From CAVXGU01 sp963761615 (GTDB taxonomy: Bacteria; Acidobacteriota; Vicinamibacteria; Vicinamibacterales; CAVVIG01): a stretch of DNA of 64,000 nt. Below, in pieces: positions 1-8,016 of this stretch. The DNA lies in assembly GCA_963761615.1 (NCBI GenBank), contig CAVXGU010000003.1, forward strand, positions 992,001 through 1,056,000. The letters are read 5' to 3'. The notes beneath the pieces are model-generated. The model was given only the letters and a program-made list of their open reading frames with translations, was not told the origin of the DNA and did no database searches. A program made the position numbers and the translations under genes. Position 1 is the stretch's first letter, and every line of letters begins with the position of its first letter.

Positions 1-256
1 GGCCCACCGGCTCCAGTCTCCACGGGAACCCCGACGCCCCGCTTCGTATCACTCCGGGGGCGACGGCCCACCGGCTCCAGTCTCCACGGGAACCCCGACG
101 CCCCGCTTCGTATCACTCCGGGGGCGACGGCCCACCGGCTCCAGTCTCCACGGGAACCCCGACGCCCCGCTTCGTATCACTCCGGGGGCGACGGCCCACC
201 GGCTCCAGTCTCCACGGGAACCCCGACGCCCCGCTTCGTATCACTCCGGGGGCGAC
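1..256. repeat. Four perfect 64-bp tandem repeats
   Basis: Units start at 1, 65, 129 and 193 with GGCCCACCGGCTCCAGTCTC and are identical over 64 bp. A fifth unit begins at 257 but diverges within a few bases, so the array ends at 256. The left end is cut by the window, so the copy number is at least four. The unit length is not a multiple of three and there are no spacers, so it is neither coding nor CRISPR. It lies just downstream of rimP, where nusA would be expected further on. Confidence 0.97.
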
Positions 257-269
257 GGCCCCCCGGCCC

Positions 270-764
270 CTAGAACTCCACTTCCAGGTTCGCCCGCGTG
301 ATCACGCCGAGCGGCACCGCGTGCCGGCGCCCGTCCTCGCCGTCGATGAGCACCGCCTGCCCCTCGACGCCGCCGAGCCGGCCCTTGAAGTACTTCTGGC
401 CGTCGACCGCCTCACGCATCACGATCTTTGCCTGGCGCCCCGCGAAGCGCCGGTAGTCCTCGGCGCTGCGCAGCGGGCGATCGAGCCCCGGCGACGAGAC
501 CTCGAGGACGTACGCGCCGGGCACCGTGTCCTCGGCGTCGAGAATCGCGCTCAGCTCACGGCTGACCTTCGCGCAGTCCTCCACGCTCACGCTCTCTTCC
601 GGCACGGCCGCCGGGCCAGGTCGGTCCAGCAGGACCCGCACCACCATGCCACTCGCCTCGCGCCGGTACTGGACGTCGAAAATCTCCAGGTCGTAGTCCC
701 GGGCCACCCGTTCCGCGGCCGCCCGCACGCGTTCGACAATGCTGACGGGGCTCGACGGCCTCAC
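270..764 (-). CDS. rimP: Ribosome maturation factor RimP
   Basis: 164-residue protein needed for 30S subunit maturation in the cytoplasm. The family core is visible: an N-terminal domain beginning around SIVERVRAAAERVA, the signature SSPGLDRPL in the middle, and a C-terminal Sm-like part ending NLEVEF. I start at the GTG at 764 because AAGGG lies 7 nt upstream. A longer reading to a GTG at 803 would run through a hairpin and add residues that do not look like the family. RimP normally heads a rimP-nusA-infB operon; the tandem repeats at 1-256 lie where transcription would continue. Confidence 0.93.
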   Translation of the reverse strand: MRPSSPVSIVERVRAAAERVARDYDLEIFDVQYRREASGMVVRVLLDRPGPAAVPEESVSVEDCAKVSRELSAILDAEDTVPGAYVLEVSSPGLDRPLRSAEDYRRFAGRQAKIVMREAVDGQKYFKGRLGGVEGQAVLIDGEDGRRHAVPLGVITRANLEVEF

Positions 765-781
765 GGGAGCGCCCTTAAACG

Positions 782-805
782 AAAAAAGTGGGCACACGCC
801 CACTT
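782..805 (-). terminator. Intrinsic terminator or attenuator between rimO and rimP
   Basis: Read on the minus strand there is a perfect 8-bp stem (AAGTGGGC / GCCCACTT) around a 4-nt loop, followed by a run of T. It lies 65 bp past the rimO stop and 18 nt before the chosen rimP start. It can end the upstream operon. Because AT-rich -10-like sequence (TATGATATAG) precedes it at about 835-846, it may also sit in the rimP leader and act as an attenuator. Confidence 0.75.
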
Positions 806-869
806 CGGTTATCCAACCAAGTGTCCGAATTCATAACTATATCATAGCGCCAGGCTTCCGCGACCCGTC

Positions 870-2288
870 TCAGACCGGTCGGACTACGAGATCGTAGTCC
901 TTCGCGCCCACGATTTCCACATCGACGAGCTCGCCGGCGGCATAGACCGACGGATCGCACTCGCTCAGGATCACCGACGCGTCGATATCCGGCGCCTGAC
1001 CGGCCGTCCGCGCCCGCAGCACCAGCTCGTGATCGGCTGCGCCATCGATCATGACCCGCGCGCGGGACCCCACTCGCGCGCGGTTGCGGCCGGCCACGAG
1101 CGTCTTCTGCAGGGCCATCACGCGCCGCCGCCGCGCCTCCTTCTCGGCCGCCGGCACGTCATCGTCGAACCCGTGGGCCGCCGTGCCCTCCTCGTGGGAG
1201 TAGGTGAACACGCCGAGCGAGTCGAAGGCCTGCTCGTGCACGAACGTGCAGAGCGCGTCGACGTCGGCCTCGGTCTCGCCCGGGAACCCGACGATGAAGG
1301 TCGTGCGAAGCGCGACACCCGGGACCCGGTCGCGGATTCGCGCGAGCAGGCGCTCGTAGCCGCTCCGCGTGCCCGGACGCCGCATCCGGCGCAGCACCGG
1401 GTCCGACGCGTGCTGGAGGGGCAGATCGACGTACGCGCACACCTTCTCGCACTCCGCCATGGCCGCCAGCGTTCCGTCGTCGATCGTCGTGGGGTAGAGG
1501 TAGAGCAGGCGAATCCACTCCAGTCCGCCGATCTCGTTCAGATCGCGCAGCAGACGCCCGAGCGCCCCGCGCTCGCCGCGATCCACGCCGTAGAACGTCG
1601 TGTCCTGCGACACGAGCAGCAGCTCCTTCACCCCTCGGGCCGCGAGCGCGCGAGCCTCCCTGACGATGGACTCGGCGGGCCGGCTGCGGTACGCGCCCCG
1701 CAGCGTCGGGATGATGCAGAACGCGCACGCATAGTCGCAGCCTTCGGCGACCTTGATGTACGCGTAGTGACCGGGCGTCGCGAGGATGCGCGGCGTCTCC
1801 GCGTCGTAGATGTAACTGGGCGCGGGGTGTCGGTCACCGGGGGCCGGGTGCAGCGGCCGGGTACCGGGTGCGGGGTGCGAGGTGCGATGGAACGCGAGCG
1901 GCGCGACGTGGGCCGGCCGGACGACGGGCTCCGTCACCGTGGCGGCGCCGCCGATCGCCCGGACGATGTCCGGCACCTCGCCGGTGCCGAGCACCACGTC
2001 GATTTCGGGAATCTCGGCGGCGAGCTCGTCACGGTACCGCTCGGCGAGGCACCCGGTCACGACCAGGCGCCGGCACGAGCCGGCCGCCTTGTGGCGCGCC
2101 ATCTCGAGGATCGTGTCGATCGACTCCTGCTTCGCCGAATCGATGAACGCGCACGTGTTGACGACGATGACGTCGGCGTCGGCCGAATCCGCGGTCAGGG
2201 TGTGGCCCGCTTCGCGCGCGAGTCCCAGCATCACCTCGGAGTCGACGAGGTTCTTCGGGCAGCCGAGGGACACCAGTCCGATCTTCAT
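870..2288 (-). CDS. rimO: Ribosomal protein S12 methylthiotransferase RimO
   Basis: Radical-SAM enzyme that adds a methylthio group to the conserved aspartate of ribosomal protein S12. The N-terminal MTTase domain carries three Fe-S cysteines (about residues 10, 46 and 80), and the radical-SAM motif CxxxCxxC lies at about 184-191. The C-terminal part fits a TRAM domain. At 472 residues it is somewhat long for the family. The excess lies in the linker before the radical-SAM domain, about residues 136-157, which is rich in HPAP and is encoded by a heptanucleotide repeat array. The ORF stays open across this insert. It follows asnS by 31 nt on the same strand. Confidence 0.95.
   Translation of the reverse strand: MKIGLVSLGCPKNLVDSEVMLGLAREAGHTLTADSADADVIVVNTCAFIDSAKQESIDTILEMARHKAAGSCRRLVVTGCLAERYRDELAAEIPEIDVVLGTGEVPDIVRAIGGAATVTEPVVRPAHVAPLAFHRTSHPAPGTRPLHPAPGDRHPAPSYIYDAETPRILATPGHYAYIKVAEGCDYACAFCIIPTLRGAYRSRPAESIVREARALAARGVKELLLVSQDTTFYGVDRGERGALGRLLRDLNEIGGLEWIRLLYLYPTTIDDGTLAAMAECEKVCAYVDLPLQHASDPVLRRMRRPGTRSGYERLLARIRDRVPGVALRTTFIVGFPGETEADVDALCTFVHEQAFDSLGVFTYSHEEGTAAHGFDDDVPAAEKEARRRRVMALQKTLVAGRNRARVGSRARVMIDGAADHELVLRARTAGQAPDIDASVILSECDPSVYAAGELVDVEIVGAKDYDLVVRPV
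1817..1886 (-). repeat. Heptanucleotide repeat array inside rimO
   Basis: Read on the minus strand, this stretch parses into ten consecutive 7-mers of the form (C/G)GCACC(C/T) and variants such as CGCACCT, CGCACCC, GGTACCC, GCACCCG, GCGCCCA. The same unit type forms the intergenic array at 34274-34383. Here it is translated as a His/Pro/Ala-rich linker in RimO and leaves the frame open. Confidence 0.8.
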
Positions 2289-2319
2289 GCGCGCCGGGCC
2301 TCTGTGCCAGTCGTTGGCG

Positions 2320-3612
2320 TCATGGATAGAGCCGATACAGCATCCGCGGATACGGGATGGTCTCCCTGACGTGTTCGAGTCCGCAGATCCAGGCGACCAC
2401 GCGCTCGATGCCCATGCCGAAACCGCCGTGGGGCACGGTGCCGTAGCGTCGCAGGTCCAGGTACCACTCGAACGCCTCGCGCGGCAGCTGGTGTTCGTCG
2501 AGCCGTGCCAGCAGGAGGTCGAGATCGTCGATGCGCTGACCGCCGCCGATGATCTCGCCGTACCCTTCCGGTGCGAGCACGTCCACGCAGAGCGCGAGCT
2601 CCGGCCTGGTCGGATCCGGCTTCATGTAGAAGGCCTTCACCGCGGACGGGTACCGGTGGACCATGACGGGCCGGTCGAACTGAGACGCGAGCGCCGTCTC
2701 GTCGGGGCCTCCGAAGTCGCCGCCCCACTCGAAGGGCAGGCCCTGCGCCTTCAGGAGGTCGGCCGCCTCGTCGTACGAGATGCGCGGGAATGGCGCCTGC
2801 ACGGCCTCGAGCCTGGACGTGTCCCGCTCGAGCACCCGCAGCTCGTGGTGTCGCCGGTCGAGCACGCGCGCGACCACCGATGCGACCAGGCTCTCGGCGA
2901 GGCCCATCACGTCATCGAGATCGGCCCAGGCCATTTCCGGCTCGACCATCCAGAACTCGGTGAGGTGCCGCCGCGTCTTGGACTTCTCCGCGCGGAACGT
3001 GGGGCCGAAACAGTAGACGCGACCCAGGGCCATCGCGTTGGCCTCGTTGTAGAGCTGACCGCTCTGCGTGAGGTACGCCGTCTGCTCGTCGAAGTACTGC
3101 GCCGGAAACAGGGTCGTCGTCCCCTCGCACGCCGATGGCGTGAAGATGGGCGTGTCGGCCAGGATGAAGCCGCGCGCGTTGAAGAAGCTGCGCACGGCGT
3201 CGATGATCTCGTGGCGGACGCGCAGGATCGCCTGCTGGCGCTCGGAGCGGATCCACAGGTGCCGGCGATCCAGCAGGTAGTCCACCCCGTGTTCCTTCGG
3301 CGTGATGGGGTAGTCGTGCGATTCGCCGACGACGGTCAGGCTCCTGACGTCGATTTCGTATCCGCTGGGAGCACGCGCGTCGGCCCGCACCGTCCCCGTC
3401 AGCACGAGGGAGGTCTCCTGCGACAGGTGGTCGGCCGCCTTGAAGACCTCCTCGCCCACGGCGGCCTTCGACATCACGCCCTGGATGAACCCGGACCCGT
3501 CGCGGACGATCAGGAAGTGGATCTTCCCGCTCGACCGGCGGTTGTGGAGCCAGCCCTTGAGCGTGACCTCTTCCCCTTCGTGGCGGCCGATGTCCTCGAT
3601 GTAGACGTGCAT
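2320..3612 (-). CDS. asnS: Asparaginyl-tRNA synthetase
   Basis: Class IIb aminoacyl-tRNA synthetase charging tRNA-Asn, 430 residues, the usual bacterial length. An N-terminal OB-fold anticodon-binding domain (EVTLKGWLHNRRSSGK) is followed by the class II catalytic core. Motif 2 reads FRAEKSKTRRHLTEFWMVEP, the AsnRS form rather than the AspRS form. Motif 3 (GFGMGIERVVAW) is near the C terminus. The start has GGAAGG upstream. It lies between the TIM-barrel isomerase gene (31 nt upstream) and rimO on the minus strand, so co-transcription is likely. Confidence 0.94.
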   Translation of the reverse strand: MHVYIEDIGRHEGEEVTLKGWLHNRRSSGKIHFLIVRDGSGFIQGVMSKAAVGEEVFKAADHLSQETSLVLTGTVRADARAPSGYEIDVRSLTVVGESHDYPITPKEHGVDYLLDRRHLWIRSERQQAILRVRHEIIDAVRSFFNARGFILADTPIFTPSACEGTTTLFPAQYFDEQTAYLTQSGQLYNEANAMALGRVYCFGPTFRAEKSKTRRHLTEFWMVEPEMAWADLDDVMGLAESLVASVVARVLDRRHHELRVLERDTSRLEAVQAPFPRISYDEAADLLKAQGLPFEWGGDFGGPDETALASQFDRPVMVHRYPSAVKAFYMKPDPTRPELALCVDVLAPEGYGEIIGGGQRIDDLDLLLARLDEHQLPREAFEWYLDLRRYGTVPHGGFGMGIERVVAWICGLEHVRETIPYPRMLYRLYP

Positions 3613-3642
3613 TGGAACCTTCCACTCTAGCAGGAGCGGGCG

Positions 3643-4491
3643 TCAGGCCGCCAGGAACCGCTCGATGCGGCGGCGCGCGCGGGCGGCGCGGTCGAGCACG
3701 TCTGCGCTCCCGCCGCGCGGGGCGAGCTCCAGCATCAGGGGTCCATCGTAGCCGACCTTCTGCATCGTCGTCAGCGCCGTCGGCCAGTCGATCGTCCCCT
3801 CGAAGGGGACGCGGTGATCGTCGACCCGCCCCGTGTTGTCGTGCAGATCGACGGACGCCAGATGCTCGGAGACCAGCTCCACGGCGTCGGCGACGGGCCC
3901 CTCGAGGTGGGCGTGGCCGACGTCCAGGCACAGCACGGCGCCGGTCCCGTCGACGTCGCGCTCGAGGAAGTGGACGAGCGAGCCGGGGCGCGACAGCTCG
4001 TTCGGGAACACCTCGGCCGCGACCCGGACGCCCAGGGGCGCGGCGACCCGGCAGAGCGCTTCGACGCTGCGACGGGCGGCGTCCCGGCTGTTCTCGCCCT
4101 GGCCGGGGGCGAGGGTGCGCGGCAGCCCGAGGTGCACGATCAGCAGGCGCGCCGGAATCCGCCGCGCGACGTAGAGCGCCTGCTCGGCTTCGAACACGGC
4201 GCGCTCGCGTGCGGCGGCATCCGGGCTGGCGAGCGACAGGGGGGCGTCGGGACGTCCGGCACCCGCGGCCTCCGCGACGGGCGCGTGAATGGCGTGCAGC
4301 GTCAGCCCCGCGTCCCCGAGCCATCCCTGCAGCGTTCCGACGGCGGCGTCGCGGTGATAGTCGAAGTGGGAACGGGCTGCGTAAAGCTCGATCGTCTCGA
4401 AGCCGCGTGCGGCGACGTCGAGCAGCTGCTCGCGGGTCAGGGGTCGGCGGCGGAACAGGAAGGTGGAGATCCCGAACGCCCGCGCGGGCAT
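3643..4491 (-). CDS. Sugar phosphate isomerase/epimerase-like TIM-barrel protein
   Basis: 282-residue xylose-isomerase-like TIM barrel (AP endonuclease 2 superfamily). Candidate metal ligands appear in order: VAAEVFPNE, CLDVGHAHLEG, VDLHDNTGRVDDH and a C-terminal LELAPRGG. I start at the ATG at 4491, which lies 2 nt after the stop of the MurU-AmgK fusion, indicating translational coupling. The substrate cannot be told from sequence. The neighbour suggests a role in sugar or cell-wall sugar metabolism, but that is inference. Confidence 0.8.
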   Translation of the reverse strand: MPARAFGISTFLFRRRPLTREQLLDVAARGFETIELYAARSHFDYHRDAAVGTLQGWLGDAGLTLHAIHAPVAEAAGAGRPDAPLSLASPDAAARERAVFEAEQALYVARRIPARLLIVHLGLPRTLAPGQGENSRDAARRSVEALCRVAAPLGVRVAAEVFPNELSRPGSLVHFLERDVDGTGAVLCLDVGHAHLEGPVADAVELVSEHLASVDLHDNTGRVDDHRVPFEGTIDWPTALTTMQKVGYDGPLMLELAPRGGSADVLDRAARARRRIERFLAA

Positions 4492-4493
4492 GT

Positions 4494-6242
4494 TCAGGCC
4501 AGTTCCTCGACGTGCGCCGCGAGGAGATCGAGCAGGCGCGCGAAGCGCGGGTACGTGTGCAGGGTGGCGCGCGCGTAGTGCAGCGTCCGCGGCACGTACT
4601 GTGCGTATACCGGATTGGCGCGGGCGGTCGTCTGGTAGCCGAAGGTGCCGAGGGCCTTGAGGTTCCGCTGGAGGGCCATCAGGTCGAAGCGCCGCCGGAA
4701 GTCGAGGGGATCCGGAGCGCGGTCCTTCAGGGCCAGGAAGTAGGCGAGGCCCTCGTCCAGTTCGCGGCGGCCGATGTCCATGTACGAGTCGCGCAGCAGC
4801 GACGCCAGGTCGTACGTGTCGGGGCCCATGCGCGCGTCCTGGAAATCGATCACCACCAGCCGTCCGCCGTGCACCATCAGATTCCGGCTGTGGTAGTCGC
4901 GATGACAGACCACGCGGGGCTCGGCCGCCAGATCCTCCGCGATGGCGGCCCACTCCTCGGCGAGCGCGGTGCGCTCGACAGGCGCCAGGCGGATGCCCCG
5001 GTATCCCTCGAGGAAGTGCTGGCGGAAGAAGTCGAGCTCCCAGGACAGCTTCTCGATGTCGAACGCGAGGGCGCACGGCGGCGTGCCACGCGCGGCCAGC
5101 TCGGCGCCGCGCCGCTGGATGCGATCCAGCAGCCCGATCGCTTCGCGATACCGCGCCCGGTGGGCGGACGGGTCGGCCGAGCCCAGGTGCGCCTGGAGCG
5201 TCGTGTCGCCCAGGTCTTCGAGCGCGATGATGCCCAGCTCGTCGGAGTGCCCGAGGATCCGCGGCACCGGCACGCCCATCCGATCGAACAGCTCGTGAAA
5301 CCGGGCGAACGGCAGCGTGGCGAAATCGATCGGTCGCGCCTGGAGGGCGAGCACGATCGACGCGCCGCTCGCCGGAATCAGCCTGACGTACCGGCGATCG
5401 GACGCGTCGCCGGTGAGCGGCACGACGGCGGCGTCCTCGAAGGCCTTCGTCCCGCCGGCGACGAAGCGCAGGATGCGTCGGTCGGTGTCGCCCGGCTCGA
5501 ACGGGGCGGCGGCGGGCTCGGCGGCGGCCGTCACGAACGCGCGCGAGGTCTCCAGGTAATCCTCGGGCGTACCCACGTCCCAGAAGGTCGCCTCCGTCCG
5601 GAATCCGACGACCGAGCCTGGCTGCGACGCGATGAGCGCATCGTACACGCCGCCGATCGTCTTCGCGTGCCGGCCGACCGGGAGGTCGCGGAAGACTCCG
5701 GACTCCACCACCTGGGCCCCGACGAAGTGCCACGCGCCCCTGGAGGCGGGTCCGCGCGGTGCGAAGCCGGTGACGTGGCCGGACGTGTCGACGAGAACGC
5801 CGCCATAGCGTTCCGGTGCGCGGTCCGGCACGAGGGCGAGCGTGACGCGGGCGCCGGACTCGTGATGGTGCGCCCAGAGCCCGCCGAGGTCGACGTCGGT
5901 CAGCGTGTCGCCGTTGACGAGCAGGAATGTCTCGGCGCCAATGATGGGCAGGGCCAGCTTCGGCCCGCCGGCGCTGCCGAGCAGCACGGGCTGCTCCCAC
6001 GAGTAGCGGACGCGCGTGCCGAGATCGCTGCCGTCTCCGACGACGGCGGTGATCGTCTCGGGGCAGTGGTGCAGGTTGACCACGATGTCGGTCACCCCGC
6101 CGCCGGCCAGCCAGGCGATCACGCGCCGGATGATCGGCTCGCCACCGACGGGGACGGCGGGCTTGGCCCGGGAGGCAGTGAACGGCCGCAGGCGGACGCC
6201 CACGCCGGCCGCGAGGATCATGGCGGTCGTCGGCGCGCGCAT
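4494..6242 (-). CDS. MurU-AmgK fusion: NTP-transferase plus aminosugar kinase
   Basis: 582-residue two-domain protein. Residues ~1-235 form a nucleotidyltransferase (LAAGVGVRLRPFT start, then KPAVPV, LLVNGDTLTD, FWDVGTPEDYL) like MurU, which makes UDP-MurNAc from MurNAc-1-phosphate. Residues ~255-582 form an aminoglycoside-phosphotransferase-type kinase with the catalytic loop CHRDYHSRNLMV and metal site VIDFQDARMG, like AmgK, the anomeric MurNAc/GlcNAc kinase. In Pseudomonas these are separate adjacent genes of a peptidoglycan-recycling shunt that bypasses de novo UDP-MurNAc synthesis. Fusion would channel sugar to sugar-1-P to UDP-sugar. It overlaps neither neighbour but is 1-2 nt from each. 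Substrate identity is inferred. Confidence 0.82.
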   Translation of the reverse strand: MRAPTTAMILAAGVGVRLRPFTASRAKPAVPVGGEPIIRRVIAWLAGGGVTDIVVNLHHCPETITAVVGDGSDLGTRVRYSWEQPVLLGSAGGPKLALPIIGAETFLLVNGDTLTDVDLGGLWAHHHESGARVTLALVPDRAPERYGGVLVDTSGHVTGFAPRGPASRGAWHFVGAQVVESGVFRDLPVGRHAKTIGGVYDALIASQPGSVVGFRTEATFWDVGTPEDYLETSRAFVTAAAEPAAAPFEPGDTDRRILRFVAGGTKAFEDAAVVPLTGDASDRRYVRLIPASGASIVLALQARPIDFATLPFARFHELFDRMGVPVPRILGHSDELGIIALEDLGDTTLQAHLGSADPSAHRARYREAIGLLDRIQRRGAELAARGTPPCALAFDIEKLSWELDFFRQHFLEGYRGIRLAPVERTALAEEWAAIAEDLAAEPRVVCHRDYHSRNLMVHGGRLVVIDFQDARMGPDTYDLASLLRDSYMDIGRRELDEGLAYFLALKDRAPDPLDFRRRFDLMALQRNLKALGTFGYQTTARANPVYAQYVPRTLHYARATLHTYPRFARLLDLLAAHVEELA

Positions 6243-6243
6243 C

Positions 6244-6816
6244 TCAGCGGCCGGAGGAATCGGACGGCTCGAAGAGCATGTCGGTCAGCGGGCGGCCGAG
6301 CGCCTGGCACCGCGCGGTGTGCAGGCCGCGGTACGACTCGACGACGTAGTCGGCCGGACCCCGTCCGAGCGCCGCCGCCACGGCGGCGATGCCCGCCTCG
6401 CTGCCTTCGATCTCCACGTACGTCCCGAGCGGCGTCTCGTCGATGGCCACGATCACGTCGTTGAGCGCGTACTCCTCGCGGTACTTCTCGTAGCGAAACC
6501 AGACGTGGAAGCCGAGCTCCTCGAAGATCCGGATGAGCAGCTGGCCGTCGCCGGCCATGGTCTCCAGTTCGTCGCGGAGCTTCATCGCCGACGGCTGCGG
6601 GGGGCCCTTGTAGGTGACGAGGCTGTGCCCGGCTTCGGTCCGCACGCGCAGCACGCAGCGACGCCCGAGCAGCGCGTCGTCGGCCGTGTCGAGGAGGCTG
6701 TCTTCCTGCAGGCGGCGCCCGCGGAGGAGGTTCGCGCCCGTGTGCAGCACCGCCGCGCGCGCCGCGTCCGGACTCTCGAACCGCAGCTTCACTTCGCGTT
6801 CGACGGACTGGGCCAT
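6244..6816 (-). CDS. CYTH domain protein (CyaB/ThTPase-like)
   Basis: 190-residue protein with the CYTH signature near the N terminus (VEREVKLRF, the ExExK motif), basic residues for triphosphate binding (RCVLRVRT, VTYKGP), and acidic motifs VIVAIDETPLGTYVEIEG in the second half. CYTH enzymes act on nucleoside or thiamine triphosphates or polyphosphate; class IV adenylate cyclase is the common database name. The sequence alone does not choose between these. Its stop lies 1 nt from the start of the MurU-AmgK gene. An 88-bp gap upstream leaves room for its own promoter. Confidence 0.85.
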   Translation of the reverse strand: MAQSVEREVKLRFESPDAARAAVLHTGANLLRGRRLQEDSLLDTADDALLGRRCVLRVRTEAGHSLVTYKGPPQPSAMKLRDELETMAGDGQLLIRIFEELGFHVWFRYEKYREEYALNDVIVAIDETPLGTYVEIEGSEAGIAAVAAALGRGPADYVVESYRGLHTARCQALGRPLTDMLFEPSDSSGR

Positions 6817-6904
6817 GAGCCGCTATTAAACCGCCGCGCCCCGCAAATTACAAACCGATCGCCCGGCCGTTCACCAGGCCATCACGCCGCCGGCGCGTCC
6901 GCGT

Positions 6905-7960
6905 TCAGGTCACTCGCTGCCGGTACGAGCAGCCCTTCAGCGCCGGCGCCCCGATGCCCTTGGCGAGGATGAGGACCTTCATCGTGCTGCCGAGTCCGCC
7001 GGGCATCACGAGCGTCTTGAGCGCGCGGCCCTGGTCGGGCGGCAGGTCGGCGCCCACGAGGCCGAGCAGGAAGTACGTCTGGTCGAGGAAGCCGACGGTC
7101 GTCAGCCCCTCCGCTTCGGCCGTCCCGGCGACGCTCGTGAAGTCGACGTGCGCCGTCAGGTCGCGCGTCCCCGGTTCCTGCAGCCACCGCGTGCCGGCCT
7201 CCGGACCGGCGGCCGCGTGTCCGGCGAACGTCGTCAGCGTGCCGCTCGCATGCGTCACCGAGTAGAGCTCGCGCGCCGGGTGGCCGTAGTCGATGAAGAT
7301 GAGGAACCCGCGCTGGAGGCGCCGCGCGGCCTCCCGCACCCACGCGACGGTCCGCAGGCCGATTTCGGCGCGCCAGCCCGGCTCGAGTGTCACGCCCGCG
7401 CGCTCGAGGTAGGCGGCGAGTGCCGGCGTCGAGGGCGGGCCCTCGCGGGTCTCGAGACGCCCCGACTCGTCGACGCCGACGTAGACCTCGCGCAGGCCCG
7501 CCGCCCGCATGACGACCTGGTGGACCGGGATCGCGTCGAGCAGCTCGTTGGCGAGCAGGGCGCCGGAGAAGCGGCCGGGGAGCTCCGGGGACGAGCTGGA
7601 CAGACGGTCGCCGACCTCGCCGAGCGTCGCCGGCTGCGCCTGCCGGCTCTCGGCGCTGGCCTCGACCAGATGCAGCCGCAGCCGCGCGTAGAAGGCCGGA
7701 TCGCGGCGCCGTGCGGCGCGCAGGATGTCGGCCGACAGACGTCCGTCGCTCGCGCCGGCTTCGACGAGATCGAACGGCGCGTCCGCACCGAGGAGGTCGG
7801 CCATCTCGGCCAGCTGGGTCTCGAGCAGCTCGCCGAAGAGCGGCCCGACGTCGACGCTGGTAAAAAAATCGCCCGCGCGTCCGGATCGCCTGGACGCGCG
7901 GGCGTAGTAGCCCGACTGCGGATCGTAGAGCGCGAGGTCCATGAAGGCAGCCACCGTCAT
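6905..7960 (-). CDS. MidA/NDUFAF7-like SAM-dependent methyltransferase
   Basis: Class I methyltransferase of the MidA (DUF185) family, whose mitochondrial member methylates an arginine of respiratory complex I. Visible features are FMDLALYDPQSGYYA, the GDFFTS motif, the SAM-binding LVEAGASDGRL and the family block GALLANELLDAIPVHQV. The ATG at 7960 has GAAGG 7 nt upstream, giving 351 residues. However, the preceding in-frame codons still read like the family's first helix (ALIEKRIREGGP), and no ATG, GTG or TTG precedes them. The true start may therefore be non-standard or hidden by a sequence error. The gene follows htrA closely. Confidence 0.85.
   Translation of the reverse strand: MTVAAFMDLALYDPQSGYYARASRRSGRAGDFFTSVDVGPLFGELLETQLAEMADLLGADAPFDLVEAGASDGRLSADILRAARRRDPAFYARLRLHLVEASAESRQAQPATLGEVGDRLSSSSPELPGRFSGALLANELLDAIPVHQVVMRAAGLREVYVGVDESGRLETREGPPSTPALAAYLERAGVTLEPGWRAEIGLRTVAWVREAARRLQRGFLIFIDYGHPARELYSVTHASGTLTTFAGHAAAGPEAGTRWLQEPGTRDLTAHVDFTSVAGTAEAEGLTTVGFLDQTYFLLGLVGADLPPDQGRALKTLVMPGGLGSTMKVLILAKGIGAPALKGCSYRQRVT
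7862..7903 (-). other. Terminator-like hairpin within midA-like gene
   Basis: On the minus strand a perfect 12-bp stem (GCCCGCGCGTCC with its complement, 9-nt loop, positions 7871-7903) is followed by GA and seven T (7862-7868). It falls early in the methyltransferase gene, over codons for RRSGRAGDFF. This is a textbook intrinsic-terminator shape in a coding region. The T run also encodes the conserved FF of the family, so it may be partly coincidental. Confidence 0.6.
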
Positions 7961-8016
7961 CGGGCCGCCTTCACGGATGCGCTTCTCGATCAGGGCCTGG
8001 GGAGTGGGGACGATCC

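Noticed and set aside
1..256. CRISPR array
   Set aside because: The 64-bp units are directly adjacent and identical, with no variable spacers and no cas genes in view.
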